Assembly: GCF_040958695.1 (NCBI RefSeq)
Contig: NZ_CP162599.1
Coordinates: 2,266,001-2,330,000, forward strand
Origin: Ornithinibacillus sp. 4-3
GTDB lineage: Bacteria > Bacillota > Bacilli > Bacillales > Amphibacillaceae
DNA length: 64,000 nucleotides
Direction of reading: 5' to 3'
Both the position numbers and the translations under genes were made by a program. A model generated the notes under the pieces. It was given only the letters and a program-made list of their open reading frames with translations. It made no database searches and was not told the origin of the DNA. Below, piece after piece: positions 1 through 6,806 of the stretch; positions within the stretch are counted from its first letter, which is position 1; the number at the start of each line of letters is the position of its first letter.

Positions 1-334
1 GAGCAACAACTTCTTTTGGACTAAATGGCTTCGTTAAGTAGTCATCTGCTCCAAACTCCAAGCCCAAAATTTTATCCAATTCTGTATCAAGCGCTGTCGC
101 CATCAATACAGGAACATTATTTTTATTCTGTCTTAATGTTTTAATGATTTCCATTCCATCCAGTTTAGGCAACATCACATCAAGGATCACTAGATCATAA
201 TTGTTTTGCTCAATTTTTTGAATTGCTTCTTCTCCATCAAAAGCAGCGTCTGTTTCAAATCCTGCCTTTTCAATATTGTATTTTAATAGTGTGACTATTG
301 ATTGCTCATCATCAACAATTAAGATTCTTTGCAT
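1..334 (-). CDS. phoP: Response regulator PhoP, N-terminal part
   Basis: Receiver domain of the phosphate-starvation response regulator; the DNA-binding half lies beyond the window edge. The 111 visible residues have the acidic pair D8/D9, the phospho-acceptor D52 in a LDVMLPKLDG context and the invariant lysine K102 in TKPFSP. They match B. subtilis PhoP closely, including the FGADDYLTKPFSP tract. ATG is preceded by a GAAAGTGGG purine tract. In B. subtilis this gene sits immediately after mdh; here about 19 kb of accessory DNA lies between them. A candidate promoter at 399-426 reads into it, so it probably kept its own transcription. The truncation is only the window boundary. Confidence 0.9.
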   Translation of the reverse strand, partial: MQRILIVDDEQSIVTLLKYNIEKAGFETDAAFDGEEAIQKIEQNNYDLVILDVMLPKLDGMEIIKTLRQNKNNVPVLMATALDTELDKILGLEFGADDYLTKPFSPKEVVA

Positions 335-398
335 GATAAACCCACTTTCTAAAATTGATTTTAAGAAGCATTGTTAGTGCAAATTAAAGCTCTTTTTT

Positions 399-426
399 AT
401 TATAACAATATACGATTGAAAAGCAA
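399..426 (-). promoter_or_regulatory. Candidate promoter of phoP
   Basis: On the minus strand an extended -10 (TG-N-TATAAT, 399-407) lies 16 nt from a TTGCTT -35-like hexamer (421-426), about 65 nt upstream of the phoP ATG. A perfect 12-bp palindrome TACCTATAGGTA lies just upstream at 446-457 and could be an operator. Confidence 0.5.
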
Positions 427-469
427 AAGAACATGACATTGTTATTACCTATAGGTATGCTGTAGATCG

Positions 470-1035
470 CATAATATTTTTAGGTTATTTATTAATTTAA
501 TATATCAAAATCTCCTAATAAATTTAAAAGGAGCAACGAAATTAATCGTCACTCTTAGATTTACTATTCAATTTTTCTACTGCTTTTCTTAAAACATCAG
601 GTATTGGTAAATTTGTTTTTCCTACTGTTTCTAAAATACTTAACAATTCATTCGCTAAATAAAAAAAGATGACTGCATCTCTAATTAATGTGCCATCTCC
701 CATAATTCTGTCTATTGAATAAGCAATTGCTACTAATGCAAAGATAATAACTTTTTTAGCAATACCTTTAAAACCTATTTCACTATTTAATTTGCCATAT
801 GTTGCTGCAACTAAGAAGCCTAATATATAATCTACAATGATAAAAATAACTAGTACCTGTAACAATGGCGACCAACCCCCTAATAAAAATGTGACGATCG
901 CCCCAATAACAGCGATGATTGATTTAAATATTGTTTCCATGATTGCATCACTCCTCCAAATATTATACGGAGAGCCTGTTCACTCAGTAACGGTGTTTAG
1001 ACATAAAAAATACGCCCTGGTGGACGTAAAGGAAA
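470..1035 (-). mobile_element. Prophage lysis-module remnant next to phoP
   Basis: This stretch parallels the intact prophage end at about 62740-63213. In transcription order it has a hairpin with a T-run (about 1001-1020, on minus followed by ATTTTTTATGTC), a holin gene, and then the intergenic ATTAGGAG motif that serves the endolysin gene in the intact copy. After that motif homology stops and no start codon or amidase follows (about 480-515). The endolysin and everything beyond were lost, leaving the holin 208 nt from phoP. Confidence 0.65.
542..940 (-). CDS. Orphan phage holin
   Basis: A 132-residue membrane protein of the phage holin 4 (TcdE/UviB-like) type; such proteins form the membrane lesion that lets an endolysin reach the wall. 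It has several hydrophobic segments (about 8-27, 28-48, 63-80, 87-105) and a charged, lysine-rich tail. It is roughly 85% identical by eye to the prophage holin at 62764-63162. The start has a clear ribosome-binding site (GGAGGAG, 9 nt before ATG). No endolysin gene follows, so it is a leftover of a deleted prophage. Whether it is still expressed or toxic cannot be seen. Confidence 0.85.
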   Translation of the reverse strand: METIFKSIIAVIGAIVTFLLGGWSPLLQVLVIFIIVDYILGFLVAATYGKLNSEIGFKGIAKKVIIFALVAIAYSIDRIMGDGTLIRDAVIFFYLANELLSILETVGKTNLPIPDVLRKAVEKLNSKSKSDD

Positions 1036-1186
1036 AAGCAATCATGATTGAGACGTTAAAGTTATTTAATTTATAGTTTTCGATTGCTAATTTTGTTCCA
1101 TCAAAGTATTTACCATGACTAATAACAAGTTTTTAATACTCTTCTTTAAGTAATTTTACCAGAGTATGTAAAAGATATTTAAAATA

Positions 1187-1212
1187 CAAGAGCCCTCTCT
1201 CGGGCTCTTCAT
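1187..1212 (-). terminator. Terminator after the nitrilase gene
   Basis: A 7-bp stem AGAGCCC/GGGCTCT with a 6-nt loop lies about 25 nt past the nitrilase stop and is followed on the minus strand by a T-rich stretch. Confidence 0.7.
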
Positions 1213-1233
1213 TACTAATATGATATAAATTCC

Positions 1234-2250
1234 TTAAACTTTTGAGTCACTTAACAAAGCTTCTTGGCTTTCTTTTAAAGCTGAAGTTGGTTTAGAAGAT
1301 TGTTGTAGATTCTCTTCATCAGACCACAATATTTTTCTGTCTACTTCCATTTTCAATACTTCTGGACGAGAATAATGACCAGCAGAATCTACCCAAACTT
1401 TTACTGGACCCAGTTGAGTTAAGTCAATCTCTCCAACAACTAATTTTTCTTCAAGGCCTGTATGCGGATCTGCTATATAAGAATTGAATGGATGGACAAT
1501 TGCTGACCAACCACCACCAAGCTTGACCAAATCTTGTGCTCCAAGATGTTGTTCCATCCAGTCTAGACAAGTTTGATCTACAGGATTACTTGCAGCAATA
1601 ACGAAACATTGTCCAGTCAATGCATGTGTTTTCATCATCGCATCAATTTGAATATCAGCAACTTCTTCAAAACCGGCCATTGTTGACAATCCAGGCCATG
1701 CAGCGGCATGAATCTGCTCTCCTTCATTAATAAGAGCCTGACGCGCTAAATTCATCGTGTGCTCCCAGCAAGCAAGTCCTCCTAAATTACCAAGTTCACT
1801 GTTAAATGTTCGTAAAGTATGTCCTCCTCCTTGCGCCCATACTGTTCGCTCAACATAAGTTGGTTGGAGCTTACGATGTACACCGAGAAGTTGTCCGTTC
1901 TTATCAATAAATACTTGTGAATTAAAACAAGTAAACCCACCACTAACGCATTCACTGATTCCTAATACAACAGCTACTCCTGACTCTTTCGCTGCAGTTT
2001 GAATTGCAGCAATCTCTGGACCATCAATTTCGACCGAAGCTTCACGATAATCATTCAATGCGCCTACCTGCATTAAAGGTGGATAGCATTCGATAAAATA
2101 AGGATATCCAGGAATAAATGTTTCTGGGAACACCAAAAGTTCAATTGATTCTTGTTCTGCTTTTTTGATAAAATCAATTGCTTTTTGTGTTGATGCTTTC
2201 TTATCCATAAATACTGGTGCCGCATGTACAGCTGCAGCTTTAAATACCAT
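1234..2250 (-). CDS. Nitrilase (nitrilase/cyanide hydratase branch)
   Basis: A 338-residue carbon-nitrogen hydrolase that would convert nitriles directly to carboxylic acid and ammonia. The Glu-Lys-Cys catalytic set is complete: E43 in FPETFIPGYP, K127 in HRKLQPT followed by E134, and C161 in the GLACWEH signature of true (branch 1) nitrilases. The family length fits and there is no signal peptide, so it is cytosolic. TTAGGAGG stands 7 nt before ATG. It is a single-gene unit with its own terminator, inside the island separating phoP from mdh and absent from this place in B. subtilis, so it is probably acquired. Substrate (aliphatic, arylaceto- or cyanide) cannot be told from sequence. Confidence 0.88.
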   Translation of the reverse strand: MVFKAAAVHAAPVFMDKKASTQKAIDFIKKAEQESIELLVFPETFIPGYPYFIECYPPLMQVGALNDYREASVEIDGPEIAAIQTAAKESGVAVVLGISECVSGGFTCFNSQVFIDKNGQLLGVHRKLQPTYVERTVWAQGGGHTLRTFNSELGNLGGLACWEHTMNLARQALINEGEQIHAAAWPGLSTMAGFEEVADIQIDAMMKTHALTGQCFVIAASNPVDQTCLDWMEQHLGAQDLVKLGGGWSAIVHPFNSYIADPHTGLEEKLVVGEIDLTQLGPVKVWVDSAGHYSRPEVLKMEVDRKILWSDEENLQQSSKPTSALKESQEALLSDSKV

Positions 2251-2470
2251 TAGTCATTCCTCCTAAATCAGCAAATTAATTTGATTATACACCGAATTAA
2301 GAAAATAAGAAAATTAAGATATAATTGCAGAATGTCCTATAATGAGGAAGTTCAGCTAGGATCATCGGCTCGAGCATCGAACTGACATACATTGGTATCC
2401 CTCAAAGCGAAAACTAACACAATATTTGTTCGAAATTTTCTAGGTAAAGAATGCTTTTGTTCTGGCTTCA

Positions 2471-3478
2471 TTATGAATTTTGATGATTTTTTGCTAAATA
2501 CAATGCATATGGTATAGCAAGTTTTTCAACCCCAGCTTCAAATGGTCTTGTCGCTGGAAAAGCATTTATTTCAATGATATGTATATCCCCATTTTGATTA
2601 ATCCCCAAGTCTAAACCTAAAGCATCAATCATCGGTGTTACTAATTTTTGTGTTTGTTTTGCAATCTCAATTGTAACGGTATTTAAGTTCGACTTAACTT
2701 TCTTAGCTTCCTCCTCCTCATACATACTTTCTAAAAAAGGTGTTATGTAGCTCATTGATGATCCAACACTTACATTTACAATTTTGTTTTTATTATTGCT
2801 TATTGCAGCGTAGTGAAAGAAGTTAATCCAATTACCTTTTCCATTTCTACCTACATAACTTCTAATAATAAAGGGATTACCCTGAGGTGTAACTGAATGT
2901 ATACCTGGTTGAAAATGATAATAATTTATATCCTTTATTGATTCTAAGTAAGAATCTAATATCTCCTTATCCAATCCGACAGCATCCCTTATATGTATTC
3001 CATCCTTTGTTTTTTCAAATATTTGAATTCCTAAACCCTTATGCCCTTTATTAGGTTTCAGAAAAACCGTTTTATGTTTATCTAGTAATTTTCGCAACGT
3101 TTCCACACTATTATAAGGAATTGTTTCAATTATGTATTTAGATAAATACGGATTCTTAGCCATTGCTTCTTGAAATTCCATTTTGTTTTTACCTAATCGA
3201 TGGGTTGTAAAAGGTATACCTTCTTGTTTTAATCGCTCATATATAGGTTCGTCTTTTCTTAAAGGAATATCATTGTAAACCACATCTGGGAAATAAGATA
3301 CTTCTTCAACCCAAGTGCCATACTTATATTTACATCCATAAATTAACTTTCGTTTAAAATCTATTTTATCAGCCGTAAAAAATATAACTTCTGCTTGATG
3401 TTCTTTTGCAAACATTGCAGCAACCGCATCCTTTATCATCGGTTTTTTATATCTTCTCAGCATGCCTATTAAAACCAT
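2471..3478 (-). CDS. YheC/YheD-like ATP-grasp protein
   Basis: A 335-residue protein of the YheC/YheD group, which is associated with the endospore coat in B. subtilis and has an ATP-grasp fold. The N-terminal third is family-specific. The ATP-grasp part shows a VFLKPNKGHKGLGIQIF strand-loop and, near the C-terminus, HIIEINAFPATRPFEAG, the usual magnesium-ligand region. The ligase substrate is not known for this family. Its 5' leader shares a 23-nt sequence with that of the lipoprotein gene at 18583. It stands alone on the minus strand beside the small toxin-like locus. Confidence 0.75.
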   Translation of the reverse strand: MVLIGMLRRYKKPMIKDAVAAMFAKEHQAEVIFFTADKIDFKRKLIYGCKYKYGTWVEEVSYFPDVVYNDIPLRKDEPIYERLKQEGIPFTTHRLGKNKMEFQEAMAKNPYLSKYIIETIPYNSVETLRKLLDKHKTVFLKPNKGHKGLGIQIFEKTKDGIHIRDAVGLDKEILDSYLESIKDINYYHFQPGIHSVTPQGNPFIIRSYVGRNGKGNWINFFHYAAISNNKNKIVNVSVGSSMSYITPFLESMYEEEEAKKVKSNLNTVTIEIAKQTQKLVTPMIDALGLDLGINQNGDIHIIEINAFPATRPFEAGVEKLAIPYALYLAKNHQNS

Positions 3479-3490
3479 TTATTTCACCAT

Positions 3491-3521
3491 CCCCTAATAT
3501 GTAATAGTTAAATATTATCAT
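3491..3521 (-). promoter_or_regulatory. Leader motif shared with the 18583 lipoprotein gene
   Basis: On the minus strand a 23-nt block beginning ATTTAACTATTACATA and ending TAGGGG lies just before the start codon. The same block, with one difference, precedes the lipoprotein gene at about 18992-19014. The AGGGG end acts as ribosome-binding site. A TAATAT -10-like hexamer lies upstream, without a clear -35. Confidence 0.45.
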
Positions 3522-3576
3522 ATTTATCAGAGAATTATTTCGAAAGTTTATAAAAATGTAAATTTTTGTCAGAAAT

Positions 3577-3600
3577 CATACTACTAATGAGTGTAGTATG
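3577..3600. repeat. Inverted repeat, 8-bp arms
   Basis: CATACTAC and GTAGTATG separated by 8 nt; on the plus strand followed by TTTATTT, so it could end a rightward transcript, though no rightward gene lies upstream. Otherwise 3479-3640 holds nothing recognisable. Confidence 0.4.
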
Positions 3601-3635
3601 TTTATTTAATTAGCCATTATTTTTAGACTTAAAAA

Positions 3636-3701
3636 AGCACCCTAATGGGGATTGCTAGTAGTGATGAAAATAGAATATGTGGAATGACAGGCTTTGGGCG
3701 G
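3636..3701 (+). repeat. About 60-bp direct repeat, copy 1 of 2
   Basis: Begins with the hairpin-prone AGCACCCTAATGGGGATTGCT, runs on as AGTAGTGATG and ends GGCTTTGGGCGG. It matches 4178-4239 at roughly 85% of positions, with one indel. The two copies bracket the small toxin-like locus. A diverged relative of the first 40 nt occurs in inverted orientation at about 18403-18444. Confidence 0.75.
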
Positions 3702-3808
3702 TTGAAAAATATTAAATAGCCAACAACACAACAGATAAGAATACACGTTCCCCTTTTTATTGGTTATTCTACTCAGATATGATAAAATAAATATGTAGCT
3801 AAAAGTTA

Positions 3809-4088
3809 TACGGGTGGTAGTTGTCACGTTGAATCCTTTTCTTGTTTTTCAAGGAAAGGAGGTGAACAACTATGGAGACTTTCTTTGAGTTTAGTAAAGA
3901 AGTGTTGAAAGGAATTGTGCGTGCTATTAGTGCGCATCTATTTCGGAAAACCTTTTTAGACAAAGAGAAAACCACCCGACGCCGTGACAAGCAGGGTGGT
4001 TCTCATAAAAATTAATCATTTGTGACAACCACCGCCTGTACGGCTTAGGCTGCAAGAGGGAGGATGACAGTCCTTCCTCATTTCTTAT
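3809..4088 (+). other. Candidate type I toxin-antitoxin locus
   Basis: A compact transcription unit around the small ORF at 3872. A 10-bp hairpin (CCTTTTCTTG and CAAGGAAAGG, about 3836-3860) covers the front of the AAAGGAGGTG ribosome-binding site. The 5' segment GTTGTCAC (3820-3827) can pair with GTGACAAC in the 3' UTR (4022-4029), circularising the message as type I toxin mRNAs do. A hairpin of GAGGGAGGA and TCCTTCCTC (about 4057-4080) may end it. On the minus strand TTGCAT, 18 nt, TATAGA (about 4090-4120) could drive an antisense RNA across the 3' half. All of this is structural inference. Confidence 0.45.
3872..4015 (+). CDS. Small basic amphipathic protein, toxin candidate
   Basis: A 47-residue ORF with a very strong ribosome-binding site (AAAGGAGGTG, 7 nt before ATG). 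Residues 4-30 form an amphipathic helix with aromatic and hydrophobic residues on one face, and residues 31-47 are strongly basic (RRRDKQ). It does not resemble the Fst, TxpA or BsrG sequences I can recall. The coding end contains its own inverted repeat (AACCACCC and GGGTGGTT, about 3970-4000). The ORF is bracketed by the 3636 and 4178 direct repeats and lies just downstream of the defence operon on the opposite strand. Toxin function is inferred only from size, charge and RNA layout. Confidence 0.5.
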   Translation: METFFEFSKEVLKGIVRAISAHLFRKTFLDKEKTTRRRDKQGGSHKN

Positions 4089-4089
4089 C

Positions 4090-4120
4090 TATATCCATTT
4101 TAACGTAAAAACATGCAAAA
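4090..4120 (-). promoter_or_regulatory. Candidate antisense-RNA promoter
   Basis: TTGCAT and TATAGA hexamers with an 18-nt spacer on the minus strand. Transcription would start near 4085 and cross the 3' UTR and coding end of the small ORF at 3872-4015. Confidence 0.35.
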
Positions 4121-4177
4121 ATCAATGGGCTATGCTTTATTGGTTTTATTAACCCATAAATTCATCACTAAGAGAAT

Positions 4178-4239
4178 ACCCCAATGGGGATTGCTAGTAG
4201 TGATGGAAATAAAATAGCGGAATGACGGGCTTTAGGCGG
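4178..4239 (+). repeat. About 60-bp direct repeat, copy 2 of 2
   Basis: Second copy of the 3636-3701 repeat, starting ACCCCAATGGGGAT and ending GGCTTTAGGCGG. It abuts the terminator of the defence operon. Confidence 0.75.
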
Positions 4240-4240
4240 G

Positions 4241-4277
4241 AAAAAGACGATCTTAAAATAAAATAGATCGTCTTTTT
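4241..4277. terminator. Terminator of the defence operon
   Basis: A perfect 13-bp stem (AAAAAGACGATCT and its complement) with an 11-nt loop, one nucleotide past the last gene's stop codon. A- and T-rich flanks let it work in both directions. Confidence 0.85.
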
Positions 4278-4278
4278 A

Positions 4279-5106
4279 TTATTTGTCAAAATTAGCTAGT
4301 TGAAACAAAGAAACTTTATCTCTTTTATCATATCCCACAACAATACTTACTTTCGAAGGATAGCGAAAACGAATACGACTAACCTTAAATGTCCATAATA
4401 ACAGTTCTAATAATTCTTGTTCAGATACATTCTCATATCCTCTAAAACGAGTTATCCCTGAACCCAGCAATGGAATTACTATTGTTCTTCCAGCATATAT
4501 AATATCAATTTCATTCCAAAACTCTAGTAAACAGCTTATATAATCTTGCATTGATAGATAAGCCCTATTGTTTTCATCGAATCGAGAAAATGCTGTTAAC
4601 AGATATTCACTCTGGTATTTAAATATACTCCCTAACTTATATTTTGTTTTTTTCCCTAATAAACGATTTTCATTTGTTCCTATCACTTTTTCTTGCAAAT
4701 GTAAATCATTATATATTTGTTCATCAAATAACGGAATGTTCTTAATAAATTTTTTTATAAAAAAGCCATTGAGTGTATTTTCAGCAATTATTTTATTATC
4801 AACAAGGGTGTCAAAATATTCGTTAAATGCGATTACTTTTAATCCCTCTTCATTAAATATATCTCCAAATTTAATCTCAACTGGTGATCCTTCAATGTTT
4901 AAATTAATATGTGTTTTTTTATTAGAGAACCACCACAATATACAATATAAGATTATTAAAAAAACTAAAACAACTAAACCGATGATAAGTTTATGTTGTA
5001 TTGGGATATCTATAAAAATAAACACTATCGAGGTAATAACGCTTATAACAGATAGTATTTTATAGAACAATTCTAAAAGTTGCCTATCAAAAAGATTTAC
5101 CTTCAT
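4279..5106 (-). CDS. TM-macro domain effector, type II Thoeris ThsA-like
   Basis: A 275-residue protein with two transmembrane helices (about 15-34 and 39-60), then a macro-like domain (DUF6430 type). Visible macro features are VEIKFGDIFNEEG in the first strand-loop and VIPLLGSGITRF in the nucleotide-binding loop. In type II Thoeris, a TIR enzyme makes histidine-ADP-ribose on phage infection and a membrane macro protein binds it and disrupts the cell. The preceding gene (gap 13 nt) is just such a TIR. ATG at 5106 is preferred over the in-frame GTG at 5115, because the AGGTG ribosome-binding site lies between them. It is the last gene of the six-gene operon. The pairing makes the assignment fairly firm; ligand and mode of killing are inferred. 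Confidence 0.8.
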   Translation of the reverse strand: MKVNLFDRQLLELFYKILSVISVITSIVFIFIDIPIQHKLIIGLVVLVFLIILYCILWWFSNKKTHINLNIEGSPVEIKFGDIFNEEGLKVIAFNEYFDTLVDNKIIAENTLNGFFIKKFIKNIPLFDEQIYNDLHLQEKVIGTNENRLLGKKTKYKLGSIFKYQSEYLLTAFSRFDENNRAYLSMQDYISCLLEFWNEIDIIYAGRTIVIPLLGSGITRFRGYENVSEQELLELLLWTFKVSRIRFRYPSKVSIVVGYDKRDKVSLFQLANFDK

Positions 5107-5119
5107 TAAAATCACCTAA

Positions 5120-5623
5120 CTACATTCCAAGACTTTTATACACACTATCATTGTATGAGTAAGGTACATTTTTACCTTCACTTTTATAGGTATAATGTGA
5201 TTTTGACCAATTTTCTAAAGCGTACTGAACAATCTTTGAAGAAAATGGCACATGAATGGCTAGAGTGTCTCTTGCAATGGCAGGACACAATGACCTATCA
5301 ATTGTCCTTTTATTATTCAGGTTTACAACTATTATTGGTAAATCCTTTTTTATAGCTAGCTCTATTTCCCATCTGACAAAACGATAAAGAAATCTTGTTT
5401 TTTCACCAACTAATAAAACGAATACCTTACTATTCATCATACGTTCTCGCAATCTTCTTTTTATTGTTTCTTCAGTACTTGTATCGAGTGCATTATTGAT
5501 ATCATGCGCATCATGAAAATTAAAGAGGGAACTATCTCTCTGCCGCCAAGCTTTCATTAAATGATAATAACGAATATCAGAATCTCCATCAAATGCAACA
5601 TATGTTTTATTTCTATAAGCCAT
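5120..5623 (-). CDS. TIR-domain NADase, ThsB-like
   Basis: A 167-residue stand-alone TIR protein of the ThsB type. It begins with KTYVAFDGDSD (first TIR strand and loop), continues with SKVFVLLVGEKT, and has FVRWEIELA, whose E86 is the expected catalytic glutamate of TIR NADases. In Thoeris systems the TIR senses infection and turns NAD into a signalling nucleotide. Gaps of 13 nt to the macro-domain gene and 29 nt to the AlbA_2 gene place it inside one transcript. A TAGGAGGAAATTG ribosome-binding site precedes ATG. The C-terminal 50 residues (aromatic, YTYKSEGKNVPYSYNDS) have no assignment and may contact a phage protein or the effector. Confidence 0.85.
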   Translation of the reverse strand: MAYRNKTYVAFDGDSDIRYYHLMKAWRQRDSSLFNFHDAHDINNALDTSTEETIKRRLRERMMNSKVFVLLVGEKTRFLYRFVRWEIELAIKKDLPIIVVNLNNKRTIDRSLCPAIARDTLAIHVPFSSKIVQYALENWSKSHYTYKSEGKNVPYSYNDSVYKSLGM

Positions 5624-5652
5624 TCAATTTCCTCCTATCATTTTATTAAACA

Positions 5653-6789
5653 TTACGTATTTCTATGTTTAAAATGTTCAAACATTCTTTTTAAAATCTG
5701 AACATTAATATAATCCTTTTCGAATGATTCCATTATGAGTCCTTCAATTTTTGGAAAGTACGGTGTCCAAATATTCTTCGAAAAATGATGTTTTTCATGC
5801 CATCTGTATATTACATACTGTTTGAATAACTCTTTTTCTTCCTCATTAGAGAATAATAAGATACATTCATTAAATCTCCTATGTGCGGCATCAGCTTCAT
5901 CTCCATCAGGTTCGTAATAAAATTTATGAATGATATACTCGATCGAGTCATTTATAAAATACTTAAACATGATATCCCATTTGTGAGGGTTTTCGATAGA
6001 AATTCCATCTGTAAATGGAGTAGGTGTGAAGTACCTACCTCCATCTAAACTTACACCCTCTGTTGAGAACAATTGTGTTTGATGGTAATATATACGAATT
6101 TCTCTCCAATGTGGCGTTGTATCTGTTTGATTAAATAGATAATACTGATATCCATTTCCATTATCGTCCAAAGTGTATTCGATCGAAAACTCTGGAAACT
6201 GTTTATGATATTTTTTGACCGTTTCCCAATCACTAGGAGATTTAATCCAGTCATCTGGCTTCATTAAGTAATATTTAACACGCTCTAAAGGTGGAGAAAT
6301 CAATCTAAATCTTTTTTTCCACAGATATTCAACAAAGTGAATATCTGCAGAATTATTTGGTGGAGTGTTTGTATCCATAACTCTAGTATAAATATGATTC
6401 GGATTTACTTTTTTATATCGCTGCGTTAAATAAAAGGGTGTATCATGACTGTTTTTGATTATTATTACATCTAACTCATAAGATTCTATCATTATAGTTT
6501 CAATGTATACTTGTGGTCTAATACCCCCAGCGAATGCTTTATCTTTCAGGAAATCGATTATATTTTGTGTGCTCTTTCTATGATTGTCATGAGTTATATC
6601 TGTTGGAGTAAAGTCTTTCTCTTCATCTATACCAATTATTATATATGCATCTCTATTCTCAAGGTTATTTGCCATACAAATAATATCGTGCAGTAAATCA
6701 CCATTTTCTGTATGCCACTCCCTTTTAAAATCCCAATACGGTCCTTCTTGTTTCATTGAAATTAATTCTTCTACTTCGTTTTTAAGCAT
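5653..6789 (-). CDS. AlbA_2 (Schlafen-like) domain protein
   Basis: A 378-residue protein. Residues about 1-130 form an AlbA_2/Schlafen-type domain, with the GPYWDFKREWH strand and AYIIIGIDEE characteristic of that fold, which occurs in RNA/DNA-binding proteins and some nucleases. The remaining 240 residues are aromatic- and charge-rich, with no domain I can name. ATG at 6789 is chosen over GTG at 6801, because the AAGGTGAT ribosome-binding site overlaps the GTG. It is 17 nt downstream of res and 29 nt upstream of the TIR gene. It could be an accessory of the restriction system, a sensor for the TIR, or an independent effector; sequence alone does not decide. Confidence 0.7.
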   Translation of the reverse strand: MLKNEVEELISMKQEGPYWDFKREWHTENGDLLHDIICMANNLENRDAYIIIGIDEEKDFTPTDITHDNHRKSTQNIIDFLKDKAFAGGIRPQVYIETIMIESYELDVIIIKNSHDTPFYLTQRYKKVNPNHIYTRVMDTNTPPNNSADIHFVEYLWKKRFRLISPPLERVKYYLMKPDDWIKSPSDWETVKKYHKQFPEFSIEYTLDDNGNGYQYYLFNQTDTTPHWREIRIYYHQTQLFSTEGVSLDGGRYFTPTPFTDGISIENPHKWDIMFKYFINDSIEYIIHKFYYEPDGDEADAAHRRFNECILLFSNEEEKELFKQYVIYRWHEKHHFSKNIWTPYFPKIEGLIMESFEKDYINVQILKRMFEHFKHRNT

Positions 6790-6806
6790 AAAAATTATCA
6801 CCTTGC

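Noticed and set aside
1..334. Disrupted phoP next to the prophage remnant
   Set aside because: The gene is simply cut by the window edge; its start, promoter and receiver motifs are intact.
837..1076. Plus-strand ORF overlapping the orphan holin start
   Set aside because: Antisense shadow of the holin gene, without a ribosome-binding site.
1031..1140. Minus-strand fragment reading GKYFDGTKLAIENYKLNN upstream of the holin remnant
   Set aside because: Could be the end of a decayed phage tail gene, but it is about 30 codons between stops and matches nothing I can name.
3491..3513. CATATTA/CATACTA within the shared leader as a forespore sigma-G -10
   Set aside because: It lies only about 11-17 nt before the start codons and overlaps the ribosome-binding region, leaving almost no 5' leader, and no matching -35 is present.
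3642..3990. Minus-strand ORFs over the small toxin-like locus
   Set aside because: No ribosome-binding sites and a composition dictated by the plus-strand gene and repeat; the plus-strand ORF has a strong site.
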